DNA from: Deltaproteobacteria bacterium
Lineage (GTDB): Bacteria; Myxococcota_A; Polyangia; HGW-17; SLPX01
NCBI GenBank assembly: GCA_011390535.1
Contig: JAABSF010000001.1
Span: forward strand, 1 to 40,750
Reading direction: 5' to 3'
DNA length: 40,750 bases
Below the pieces are notes generated by a model that did no database searches, was not told where the DNA came from, and saw nothing but the letters and a program-made list of their open reading frames with translations. Shown here one piece after another: positions 33,820-40,750 of this stretch. How positions within the stretch are numbered: position 1 is the stretch's first letter; each line of letters starts with the position of its first letter. Made by a program: the position numbers and the translations under genes.

Positions 33820-35097
33820 GTGAGCGCAAAAAAATATGAAGTTGTAAAGAGGCTTGATGCAGGGGGAATGGCGGAAGTTTACATCGGGCGAACGGTAGGG
33901 ATCGCAGGGATCACAAAAAAGGTGGCTATTAAGAGGGTTTTACCCCACCTGGCCAAGAACGAAAAATTTATGAGCATGTTCTTGGATGAAGCAAGGGTGG
34001 GAATGAAGCTGAGTCATGCGAATGTGGTGCAGGTTTTCGATGTAGGCGAGGAGGAAGGTACATATTTCATAGTTATGGAGTTTATCGACGGTGTCAGCCT
34101 GAAAGATATCATAGACATCTTGAAAGACAGGAGACAGGTTGTCCCCTTGGGAGCCGCTGTTCAGATAGCAGCAGAGGCTGCCAGAGGGCTTAGTTATGCG
34201 CATAATGCTAAAGATGAATGTGGAACACCTTTGAATATCGTCCATCGTGACGTTAGCCCACCGAATATATTGGTATCAGTGCAAGGTGAAGTAAAAGTTA
34301 CTGATTTTGGGTTGGCAAAAGCTGCAAGTCAGCTTGAAACTACAGATCCGGGGGTCGTTAAAGGGAAGTTTTCTTATCTCTCTCCCGAGGCTGTGGATGG
34401 AGAGGTTGTAGACAAGAGAGCGGATGTTTTTTCTCTAGGCATAGTTCTTTTTGAACTATTAACAGGGAAGAGGCTGTTTTTGGGAGAGACGGATTATCAG
34501 ACAGTGCAACTTGTTCAACGAGCCCATGTACCTTCTCTTAGAATGCTGAATCATACGGTTCCCGAGTTGCTTGACGATATCGTCCATAAAGCACTGGCAA
34601 AGGATAGAGGCTCACGTTACCAAACAGCAGAAGAGTTGGCAGATTCTTTAACCAGTTTCTTGTATACATCCGGGGTCAAGGCAACAAGTCGTCATGTAGC
34701 AGAGCTGGTGGCGGCGGTGAGAGGAGATCCCAAGAGCGCGGCAGCAAGGAAACTGGCTGAACAGTTAATGAGAGAAGAACTGTTTGGAGGGCTTTCCGGC
34801 GCAGGAATCTCAGGGTCTCCAGCGGCAGCCCTTTTAGATGGAAGCATCGGCGATTCAATAGTAGACCCTCGTAGCTGGATCGGAGATCTCGATTTTGAGG
34901 AAGAAGACGGCAACAGGCTGTCGGGGGAACAAAGAAGGTTCGCGAAAAGTATAGACATCGATATTTCGGGGCTGGACTTGCCGGACACTGATTTTGGCGA
35001 AACGGCGCCCCCTCATTCTGTAAAGGGAGAAACTCCCGACGAAAAAGGGGAGAAGTCGGGATTTTTTCGTCGGCTTTTTGGGGAAAAAGACAAATAA
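33820..35097 (+). CDS. Ser/Thr protein kinase (Hanks type)
   Basis: GTG 33820 has GGGAG 6 nt upstream. The 425-residue product has a kinase domain at about residues 5-285. Motifs are the glycine loop DAGGMAEVYIG, AIK (Lys38), HRDVSPPN (H142) with catalytic Asp, TDFG (D162), a Ser/Thr-bearing activation segment (TTDPGVVKGKFSYLSPE) and ADVFSLGIVLFELLTGKRLF. The rest is an Ala-rich, then acidic tail ending FFRRLFGEKDK, with no membrane segment or extracellular sensor, so it is cytosolic. It resembles the kinase domain of the large protein at 19411 (same HRDVSP and VVKGKF), which suggests common ancestry. It ends 7 nt from the stop of convergent truB. Confidence 0.92.
   Translation: MSAKKYEVVKRLDAGGMAEVYIGRTVGIAGITKKVAIKRVLPHLAKNEKFMSMFLDEARVGMKLSHANVVQVFDVGEEEGTYFIVMEFIDGVSLKDIIDILKDRRQVVPLGAAVQIAAEAARGLSYAHNAKDECGTPLNIVHRDVSPPNILVSVQGEVKVTDFGLAKAASQLETTDPGVVKGKFSYLSPEAVDGEVVDKRADVFSLGIVLFELLTGKRLFLGETDYQTVQLVQRAHVPSLRMLNHTVPELLDDIVHKALAKDRGSRYQTAEELADSLTSFLYTSGVKATSRHVAELVAAVRGDPKSAAARKLAEQLMREELFGGLSGAGISGSPAAALLDGSIGDSIVDPRSWIGDLDFEEEDGNRLSGEQRRFAKSIDIDISGLDLPDTDFGETAPPHSVKGETPDEKGEKSGFFRRLFGEKDK
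35035..35067 (+). terminator. terminator-like hairpin inside the end of the kinase coding region
   Basis: CCCGAC (35035-35040) pairs with GTCGGG (35055-35060) and is followed by ATTTTTTC (T-run 35062-35067). This is the shape of an intrinsic terminator, but it lies about 30 nt before the kinase stop codon. Termination there would give an mRNA without a stop codon. It may be coincidental or may act only weakly. Confidence 0.3.
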
Positions 35098-35104
35098 AAT
35101 AATT

Positions 35105-36019
35105 TTAACTGTAAAAGACTTTTTTGGGGAGAACTTTAGTACCTATTACCTTGGTGATCGCTATAAGGTCATTGGTTTTTGTATAGAGCGCGAAAGGTTT
35201 GCCACTTTCAGGGACAACTGAAGGTGAGTGAGCCATTGCGTCAAGATCAAGATGCTGACCGTTGAGTAAGCGTTTAATCTCCTCTTCTGATACTTCTGCC
35301 GCAGGAAGGTCCGAGAGGATTAGTCGAGGTGGTATAATTAGCTCATGAACGGACCCAGTGCTTTTTGCTTTCTCCACAACCTCGATAGAAATGGCGTCTT
35401 CACTTTTTAAGATGCCCACTTGTGTGCGTCTAAGTGAAGTGAGATGCGCTCCGCAACCAAGCTCCCTCCCAATATCACTTGCGAGCTGTCTTATATATGT
35501 GCCTTTTCCACATTCGACTTTTATTTGAAGAGTAGGAGACTCCCAGTTTAGAAGCTCCAGTTTGTGAATAGTAACTTCTCTGCTGGGAAGTTTTTTTGGT
35601 GCTTGATTGCTCCTCGCAAGCTCATATAGGCGACGGCCGTTTTGTTTAACGGCGGAGTAAACGGGGACTGTCTGTATTACGGTCCCGCGCCATTTAGACA
35701 GTATTGATTGGATTGTTTCTTTTGTGATGGTGTCAGGGACATTCTCTTGATAAAGGACATCTCCATCTGCGTCTTGAGTGTTGGTTACGATCCCGAGTAA
35801 AGCTTCGGCTACGTATGTCTTTCTATCGATAGCTACGAAATCCATAAGCCTTGTGGCTTTACCCAGAAGAATGGGTAACACCCCGGTGGCCATGGGATCC
35901 AGCGTGCCCCCATGGCCGATTTTTTTGATTTTCAATATCTTCTTTAGTTTATGTACAATGTCATAGGAGGTGCAGCCAGGAGGTTTATCAATGTTCAATA
36001 CGCCAAAATAATCTACCAT
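35105..36019 (-). CDS. truB: tRNA pseudouridine(55) synthase
   Basis: The product of about 304 residues starts MVDYFGVLNIDKPPGCTSYD at ATG 36019; GTG 36025 is also possible, and neither has a strong ribosome binding site, so it is probably coupled to the upstream gene. The catalytic motif GHGGTLDPMATGVLPILLG carries the nucleophile Asp (residue 41 from this start). KTYVAEALLG, VPVYSAVKQNGRRLYELARS and KCGKGTYIRQL-type segments (here VECGKGTYIRQLASDIGREL) are all present. The enzyme makes pseudouridine 55 in the tRNA T-loop. It is the last gene of the infB-DUF503-rbfA-DHH-truB operon, a common order, though rpsO and pnp, which often follow, are absent. Confidence 0.95.
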   Translation of the reverse strand: MVDYFGVLNIDKPPGCTSYDIVHKLKKILKIKKIGHGGTLDPMATGVLPILLGKATRLMDFVAIDRKTYVAEALLGIVTNTQDADGDVLYQENVPDTITKETIQSILSKWRGTVIQTVPVYSAVKQNGRRLYELARSNQAPKKLPSREVTIHKLELLNWESPTLQIKVECGKGTYIRQLASDIGRELGCGAHLTSLRRTQVGILKSEDAISIEVVEKAKSTGSVHELIIPPRLILSDLPAAEVSEEEIKRLLNGQHLDLDAMAHSPSVVPESGKPFALYTKTNDLIAITKVIGTKVLPKKVFYS

Positions 36020-36029
36020 AACCACTCAG

Positions 36030-36989
36030 CTATCGATTTTCGGTTAGTTTCTCGGATTCTTTCATTAATAAAGCTTTTGTTTTTTCCAAGGGACCTTTGA
36101 AAAAACAACCGGCTGCATTTTTGTGTCCGCCCCCGCCATGTCGTGAAGCCAATTCTGAGACATCGATGTTCCCCTTGGATCTCATGCTCGCTTTCCATCC
36201 GTTGTCTCTTTCAGAAAGCTGAATTGCGATCTCAACACCTTTAATCCCCCTCGCGTGATTGATGAAAGTATCCAGCATTGAATGATCTAGGCTTTCTTCT
36301 ATCAGGAGTTTTTTTGGGGCTATTATCATTGCCACTTTGCCGTTTTGGCTGATTTCCAGGGAAGAGAGTACTTTTGCGAGAAGCCGTATACGTCCTGCCG
36401 GGTTGTTTTCGTATATTGATATGGCCATTTTCCAGGGATCTACCCCCCAGCTTAAAACTTCTCCAGCGGTGTGAAGGCTCTCAGCGTTGGTGGACGAATA
36501 ACGAAAGCCTCCTGTATCTGTATATATAGCGCACCATATTGCTTCTCCCAACAAACGATCATTTTTGATACCCAGCGCACTTGCCAGACGATAAAGCATT
36601 ACTCCTGCAGCAGCTGCGTCAGGATCTCTCCAAACAAGATCACCGTACTCTTTGAACCGAAGATGATGATCTATGATCACCCTAAGTCCGGCTTGGGGTT
36701 TTTCTGGGAAATGGGGGCCCAGCAACGAGGGATCCGCTGTATCAAACACCAAGGATGCGTCAAAACTGGGTTCTTTGTCTAAGTCCTCCACTAAGGTATT
36801 CGGTCTGCCTAAAAATCCGAAAAGCTCAGGTATTCCGGAGTATGAATACAAAACAGCCTCTTTACCCATAAGCTCCAACAGTCGACCACAGCCTATGAGA
36901 CAACCTACCGCGTCTCCATCCGGATTACGATGACTAGTAACCAGAAAACGTTTATTGTTTTTTATGACCTCTATCACTTTCGAAATCAT
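36030..36989 (-). CDS. DHH/DHHA1 phosphoesterase, NrnA-like (oligoribonuclease / pAp phosphatase)
   Basis: The 319-residue product carries DHH family motifs: VTSHRNPDGDAVGCLIGCGR (motif I), VFDTADPSLL (II), VIIDHHLRF (III, the DHH), CAIYTDTGGFRYSST (IV), and the DHHA1 motif GGGGHKNAAGC near the C-terminus. NrnA-type enzymes degrade short RNAs and dephosphorylate pAp. In this operon position the gene is commonly between rbfA and truB. ATG 36989 overlaps the rbfA stop codon (ATGA), with GGAG 8 nt before it inside rbfA, so translation is coupled. All metal-binding residues appear intact. The exact substrate is inferred from the family. Confidence 0.93.
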   Translation of the reverse strand: MISKVIEVIKNNKRFLVTSHRNPDGDAVGCLIGCGRLLELMGKEAVLYSYSGIPELFGFLGRPNTLVEDLDKEPSFDASLVFDTADPSLLGPHFPEKPQAGLRVIIDHHLRFKEYGDLVWRDPDAAAAGVMLYRLASALGIKNDRLLGEAIWCAIYTDTGGFRYSSTNAESLHTAGEVLSWGVDPWKMAISIYENNPAGRIRLLAKVLSSLEISQNGKVAMIIAPKKLLIEESLDHSMLDTFINHARGIKGVEIAIQLSERDNGWKASMRSKGNIDVSELASRHGGGGHKNAAGCFFKGPLEKTKALLMKESEKLTENR

Positions 36990-37429
36990 GTGTTGTCTCC
37001 GGAAGTTTCTGTGGGGGGCTTTTCTGTTGAAGAGGTTTTCTGTTCTGGATGTGCGTCACGGACATCATTTTCTTTAGAGATTTCGTCTAATAGATTTTCT
37101 ATTTTCATGGCATGGGAAAGAGTTTCATCGATAAAAAAAGAGAGCTGTGGAACCCTTCTGAGTGACAGTGATCGACCGATTTCACCTCGAATAAACGCTG
37201 TAGCGGCGGCAAAGCCGGCTAAAGCATTTTTCTTTTCTTGCTCGTCTTGTGTTGAAAGGGAAACAAACACTTTTGCGTATCGAAGATCTTTTGTAACTTC
37301 TACATCTGTTACTGTTACAAGGCCGCAATCTTGTATTCTTGGATCTCGAATATGGTGCAAAAGAGTTTCACCGACTTTTTGTTTTATACTCTTAGCGATG
37401 CGTCGAGTTCTTTTTGTTTCGGTAGACAT
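36986..37429 (-). CDS. rbfA: 30S ribosome-binding factor A
   Basis: The 147-residue product has the RbfA KH-like core: RIAKSIKQKVGETLLHHIRD, GLVTVTDVEVTKDLRYAKVF and FIRGEIGRSLSLRRVPQLSF followed by FIDETL. RbfA assists 16S rRNA maturation and late 30S assembly. The C-terminal 30 residues are a charged, likely disordered tail (HPEQKTSSTEKPPTE), as often seen outside the Enterobacteria. Start ATG 37429 lies 6 nt after the DUF503 stop. The last 4 nt overlap the start of the DHH gene. It is ordinary in all respects. Confidence 0.95.
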   Translation of the reverse strand: MSTETKRTRRIAKSIKQKVGETLLHHIRDPRIQDCGLVTVTDVEVTKDLRYAKVFVSLSTQDEQEKKNALAGFAAATAFIRGEIGRSLSLRRVPQLSFFIDETLSHAMKIENLLDEISKENDVRDAHPEQKTSSTEKPPTETSGDNT

Positions 37430-37435
37430 CTCAGC

Positions 37436-37810
37436 TCAGCTATCCTCTTTCTCGGAAAAAAAACTCTCGTCTATTATGTCCGAGTAATCTTTTTCGACAA
37501 ATGCTTCGTTTTCCCAAGTGTTGCCCATATGTAAAATTTCTGTGTTGTATTCAATAATATACGCGACATTAAGACCTTCAATAAAATGAATTACTTTTTG
37601 TACCACCTCATCAGCGTGTTTTCCTTCTGCAGATACGTAAGCAAAACCTATGATGGACAACTGCCATTTGTCTTGTTTATCCACTTCCGCTATGCTGACT
37701 TTAAACCTGGAACGTGTTTTGTCCAAAATGCTTCGCAGGACTTTGCGTTTGGCTTTCAACGATTGGCTGTTTGGGATTTTAAGAGCTAAGCGTGCTACGC
37801 CGACTTTCAT
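37436..37810 (-). CDS. ylxP: DUF503 family protein (YlxP-like)
   Basis: The 124-residue product starts MKVGVARLALKIPNSQSLKA and has the family pattern: SLKAKRKVLRSILDKTRSRF, then VSIAEVDKQDKWQLSIIGFA and a C-terminal helix (ADEVVQKVIHFIEG). DUF503/YlxP is small and typically encoded between infB and rbfA, as here. A ribosome-associated role is suggested by that context but not proven. ATG 37810 has AGAGG 7 nt upstream. The last 25 residues are acidic and more variable. Confidence 0.88.
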   Translation of the reverse strand: MKVGVARLALKIPNSQSLKAKRKVLRSILDKTRSRFKVSIAEVDKQDKWQLSIIGFAYVSAEGKHADEVVQKVIHFIEGLNVAYIIEYNTEILHMGNTWENEAFVEKDYSDIIDESFFSEKEDS

Positions 37811-37923
37811 GAAAAGACCTCTCTGGGTGGGCCATAACTCTGGGGAAGAGCGATGAACGAGACTCTCTGCGATCTAAAACAATGGGGAAAGATCTGTCTT
37901 TGTGATAGCACGAATAAAAAGCT

Positions 37924-40644
37924 TTAGAGTTCTGCAGCTTTCTCTTCTATTTCAAAGACTTCAATAATGTCGCCCACTTTTATATCATTGTATTTTTCAA
38001 AGGAGAGCCCACATTCATAGCCTTTGTCGACTTCTCGAACATCATCTTTGAAGCGCTTCAATGAGCCGATTTTTCCGGTGTAGACCTGAACGTTGTCTCT
38101 AAATAGCCTGACGTTGGAAGACCTGGTAACCTTACCCTCTGTTACAAAACAGCCTGCTATAGTACCCACCTTTGGAATGGAGAAAGTGTCTCGGACCTCC
38201 AATTGTCCGGTTTTCTTCTCAAGCCGATCTTTGGGCAAGAGCCCTCTCATGACTTCCTTCAGATCATCAAGCAGCTCATAAATAACGTTGTATATCCGGA
38301 TTTCGACTTGTTCCTGTTCTGCTACCTGAGATGCTTTTCCTGCAGGGCGGACATTGAAACCAACCACAATTGCGCCGGAAGCTTTAGCAAAAGTAACGTC
38401 GGTTTCTGTAATACCACCGACTCCGGAAGAAATAACGGATGTTTTTACTTTGTCTGTGCTTTGCTTGATAATGGAATCTTTTAAAGCCTCTGATGTTCCT
38501 TGCACATCAGCTTTCAACACGACTTTCAATTCGTGTTGTGTGCCTTCTTTGATCATTTCGGCAATTCTGTCGAGCCTTAAAGCGGATGAACTGGACTCTG
38601 CCAACTCTTTCTTCCGTGACTCTTCTCGCCGGTGGTCTACAATTCTACGGGCCTTCTTTTCGTCGGTTAATACGTAAAAGTTATCACCGCTATTGGGAAC
38701 TCCGTCTAGTCCAAGGATCCTTACAGGAGTAGATGGGCCGGCTTGTTTTAGTACATTGCTCTTATGATCCATCATTGCTCGGACGTTTCCGTAATATTCT
38801 CCAGCTACAACAATAGAACCGGTTTCAATGGTCCCTTCTTGCACTAACAAGGTGCTCATAGGACCCCGTGATTTGTCTAAAAGGGCTTCTAAAACAACAC
38901 CTCTTGCAGGTTTGTTCGGATTTGCTTGGAGCTCTAAAATCTCTGCTTGCAAGAGTATGGTTTCGAGTAACTGGTCAATACCCTTCCCGGTAATGGCAGA
39001 AACTTCCACCATCAAAGTGTCTCCGCCCCACTCTTCGGCTACGATTTCATGGGCGGTGAGTTCTTGACGCACTCTGGATGTATCGGCATCTGGTTTGTCG
39101 ATTTTGTTAATCGCCACCACTATGGGAACGCCGGCTTCTTTAGAGTGTTCAATAGCTTCTTTTGTTTGAGGCATAACTCCATCATCAGCCGCTACTACAA
39201 GAATGACAATATCCGTACACTGGGCCCCCCGAGCGCGCATATTTGTAAAAGCTTCGTGTCCAGGTGTGTCAATAAAAACGATTTCTCCACTAGAAGTCTG
39301 GACTTTATACGCACCTATATGCTGTGTGATCCCACCTGCTTCGGAAGAAGCAACAGTAGTATCACGAATTTTATCAAGCAGAGAAGTTTTACCGTGATCT
39401 ACATGCCCCATTACAGTGACTACAGGGCTTCGTTCCACAAGCTCTTCTTGCTTGTCTTTCACGACTTGAATCAAATCTTCTTCTTGGAATGCCACATTTT
39501 CGACGTCGAAACCAAACTCTGAAGCCAGGAGAGTTGCTGTGTCTACATCCAGGGTTGTATTAATAGTTACTCCGGTAATCCCCATGGCCCACAAGTGTTT
39601 CAATGCTTCACCGGATTTAATTCCCATTTGTTTAGCCAGCTCTGAAACGGAGATCGCGGTTTCCATTCTGATGCGTCGTTTATGCTCTGCCGGTGTCGTA
39701 ATAAGTGTTTGTTTTGCTTTCTTTGCTGAGCGTTTTTTTCCTTTCGCCCCCTTTCCAAAGGGCATCGCACGTTCAGACCGCTTTGGAGTATATATTCTGC
39801 GGGAATGTCTGCTTGGATCCGTCAGATTGGTTATAACAACTTTCGGAGAGCTTTTCGGAGAGCTCTTCATTTGAGGCAATTCGATCCGACGCCCTGTTGG
39901 GCCAAGCTTTTCTTCTTTTTCCTCTTTTGGTTTTGTTTTAACCGGTTTTTCTGTTGCCGGTTCTGTCTTTCCGGTATGGGGCTCGACTGAAACTTCCTTG
40001 TCTTTTGTTGCAGGGACAGGCTTGTCTGCTTGGGAAGCCTCATCTGTATGACTATCAGCGTTAACTTCTTCTGTTGAAGGTTTTTGTTTCTCGGTCTTGT
40101 AAGGTTTCCCAGCTTTGGGAGTGCTCTCTATAGCAGCTTCAGGTTCATCAATAACTATCTCAGCAGATGCTTTCTCTGATGCAGCCGTCTGAGGCTTTTC
40201 GGTGGCTGATACACTTTCCTCTTCTTTTGTTACCTGGGATGAAGGTTTATGAACCGATTCTGTTGCTGGAGCTGTATCCACGGAGGCGGTCTCTTCTTCC
40301 GGTTTTGTCTCTTCAGCCGCTGGTTCAGGCTCTTTTGGGATGATAGGCGTCGTAGCTTCTTCACCCTTTTGTTGTGGTTTCTCCTCAACTTTGGGTTTTT
40401 CCGGAACTACAGTTGGTTTTTTAGCCTTGGAACGTCTTCTTATGACCGTTGAGCCTAATCGTTTTTCAACAGTATTGGCTTGTCTTTCCTTTTGCAGAGC
40501 CATCTTGACTTTTGCGACCTCGTCGCTTGTCAAAGTACTCATGTGATTGGAGATACTGATGCCCATCTGCTGAATTTTAGACACAAGCTCTTTATTCTTG
40601 ATGCCTATTTGCTTGGCAATTTCATAAACCCTAACCTTTGGCAT
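37924..40644 (-). CDS. infB: translation initiation factor IF-2
   Basis: The 906-residue product has the bacterial IF-2 layout. An N-terminal IF2_N helix domain (MPKVRVYEIAKQIGIKNKEL) is followed by a long Pro/Glu/Lys/Thr-rich linker (about 65-330). A second IF2_N segment (ISVSELAKQMGIKSGEALKH) precedes the GTPase, with G1 GHVDHGKT, G3 DTPGHEAF and G4 NKID. Then come domain II, the IF-2 core (VVLKADVQGTSEALKDSI) and the C-terminal fMet-tRNA-binding domain ending DIIEVFEIEEKAAEL. ATG 40644 follows GGGAGTAGGAG. It recruits initiator tRNA to the 30S subunit. Two small hairpins lie just upstream. The gene is intact. Confidence 0.97.
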   Translation of the reverse strand: MPKVRVYEIAKQIGIKNKELVSKIQQMGISISNHMSTLTSDEVAKVKMALQKERQANTVEKRLGSTVIRRRSKAKKPTVVPEKPKVEEKPQQKGEEATTPIIPKEPEPAAEETKPEEETASVDTAPATESVHKPSSQVTKEEESVSATEKPQTAASEKASAEIVIDEPEAAIESTPKAGKPYKTEKQKPSTEEVNADSHTDEASQADKPVPATKDKEVSVEPHTGKTEPATEKPVKTKPKEEKEEKLGPTGRRIELPQMKSSPKSSPKVVITNLTDPSRHSRRIYTPKRSERAMPFGKGAKGKKRSAKKAKQTLITTPAEHKRRIRMETAISVSELAKQMGIKSGEALKHLWAMGITGVTINTTLDVDTATLLASEFGFDVENVAFQEEDLIQVVKDKQEELVERSPVVTVMGHVDHGKTSLLDKIRDTTVASSEAGGITQHIGAYKVQTSSGEIVFIDTPGHEAFTNMRARGAQCTDIVILVVAADDGVMPQTKEAIEHSKEAGVPIVVAINKIDKPDADTSRVRQELTAHEIVAEEWGGDTLMVEVSAITGKGIDQLLETILLQAEILELQANPNKPARGVVLEALLDKSRGPMSTLLVQEGTIETGSIVVAGEYYGNVRAMMDHKSNVLKQAGPSTPVRILGLDGVPNSGDNFYVLTDEKKARRIVDHRREESRKKELAESSSSALRLDRIAEMIKEGTQHELKVVLKADVQGTSEALKDSIIKQSTDKVKTSVISSGVGGITETDVTFAKASGAIVVGFNVRPAGKASQVAEQEQVEIRIYNVIYELLDDLKEVMRGLLPKDRLEKKTGQLEVRDTFSIPKVGTIAGCFVTEGKVTRSSNVRLFRDNVQVYTGKIGSLKRFKDDVREVDKGYECGLSFEKYNDIKVGDIIEVFEIEEKAAEL

Positions 40645-40660
40645 CTCCTACTCCCAAATT

Positions 40661-40708
40661 AACGACGTATTTGTCGTTTTAGTGTCTATTAGAATCTTTT
40701 TTGATTCT
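40661..40708 (-). promoter_or_regulatory. two small hairpins upstream of infB
   Basis: On the minus strand AGAATC pairs with GATTCT (40691-40708), and AACGAC pairs with GTCGTT (40661-40678); the second ends 4-5 nt before the infB ribosome binding site. Neither has a T-run on the minus strand. They may modulate infB translation or separate it from the upstream gene. The role is speculative. Confidence 0.3.
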
Positions 40709-40750
40709 TTTCCAAATGTTCGATCCAAGAGACCAGTTTTTGTTTTTCTT
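40689..40750 (-). CDS. possible C-terminal end of the gene upstream of infB
   Basis: At the window edge one minus-strand frame reads EKQKLVSWIEHLEKNQKRF and stops at TAA (40689-40691), 44 nt before infB. It looks like a helical protein end, and the genes usually found here (nusA, ylxR or an L7Ae-like protein) would fit by position. Another frame is also open over this short stretch, so the call is weak. Confidence 0.3.
   Translation of the reverse strand, partial: EKQKLVSWIEHLEKNQKRF

Noticed and set aside
1..40750. CRISPR arrays, insertion sequences, prophage or toxin-antitoxin modules
   Set aside because: No regularly spaced direct repeats, transposase, integrase or toxin-like gene was seen on either strand.

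Overview
The window reads as a Gram-negative chromosome of a deltaproteobacterial-grade lineage (Myxococcota/Bradymonadota-like is my best guess, and only inference). The support is two Ser/Thr kinases with an HRDVSP catalytic loop, PEGA-domain surface proteins, tandem cysteine-rich lipoproteins, a solo MshEN protein, and a housekeeping core that looks proteobacterial. Base composition is only moderately GC-rich, with several short GC-rich islets in spacers. No tRNA, rRNA, CRISPR array, transposase or phage gene was found.

Region 1 (1-10712, + strand): the end of rplK, then rplA, rplJ, rplL, rpoB and rpoC. RNA structures sit before rplJ, before rplL and between rplL and rpoB (an attenuator-like hairpin with a T-rich tail). 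A GC-rich imperfect palindrome of about 145 bp lies between rpoB and rpoC. rpoC is not followed by rpsL-rpsG-fusA; it runs almost into a convergent gene.

Region 2 (10719-19334): a solo MshEN (c-di-GMP-binding family) protein, then a cofactor-independent phosphoglycerate mutase whose reading frame continues through a run of 12 adenines into an ECF sigma-factor-like domain. That domain seems to lack about 20 residues of region 2. A glycerate kinase diverges from it, so two enzymes of 2-/3-phosphoglycerate metabolism sit back to back. Two tandem PEGA proteins and two unrelated predicted lipoproteins follow.

Region 3 (19411-35097): a very large kinase / degenerate cyclase / AAA ATPase / TPR protein; panD; a small Cys-rich lipoprotein; a DUF429 protein; a UPF0158 protein; a large acidic HEAT-repeat protein; a five-repeat Cys-rich lipoprotein; a TPR plus beta-barrel outer-membrane protein; and a second, simpler Ser/Thr kinase.

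Region 4 (35105-40750, - strand): the translation/ribosome-maturation operon, transcribed infB, DUF503 (ylxP-like), rbfA, DHH phosphoesterase (nrnA-like), truB.

Most worth a second look: the phosphoglycerate mutase-sigma fusion with its A12 slippery tract; the rpoB-rpoC palindromic element; a dispersed GC-rich dyad sharing an exact 15-bp core (two copies); and a run of convergent gene pairs with almost no space for terminators. Everything here comes from reading the sequence; no database search was possible.
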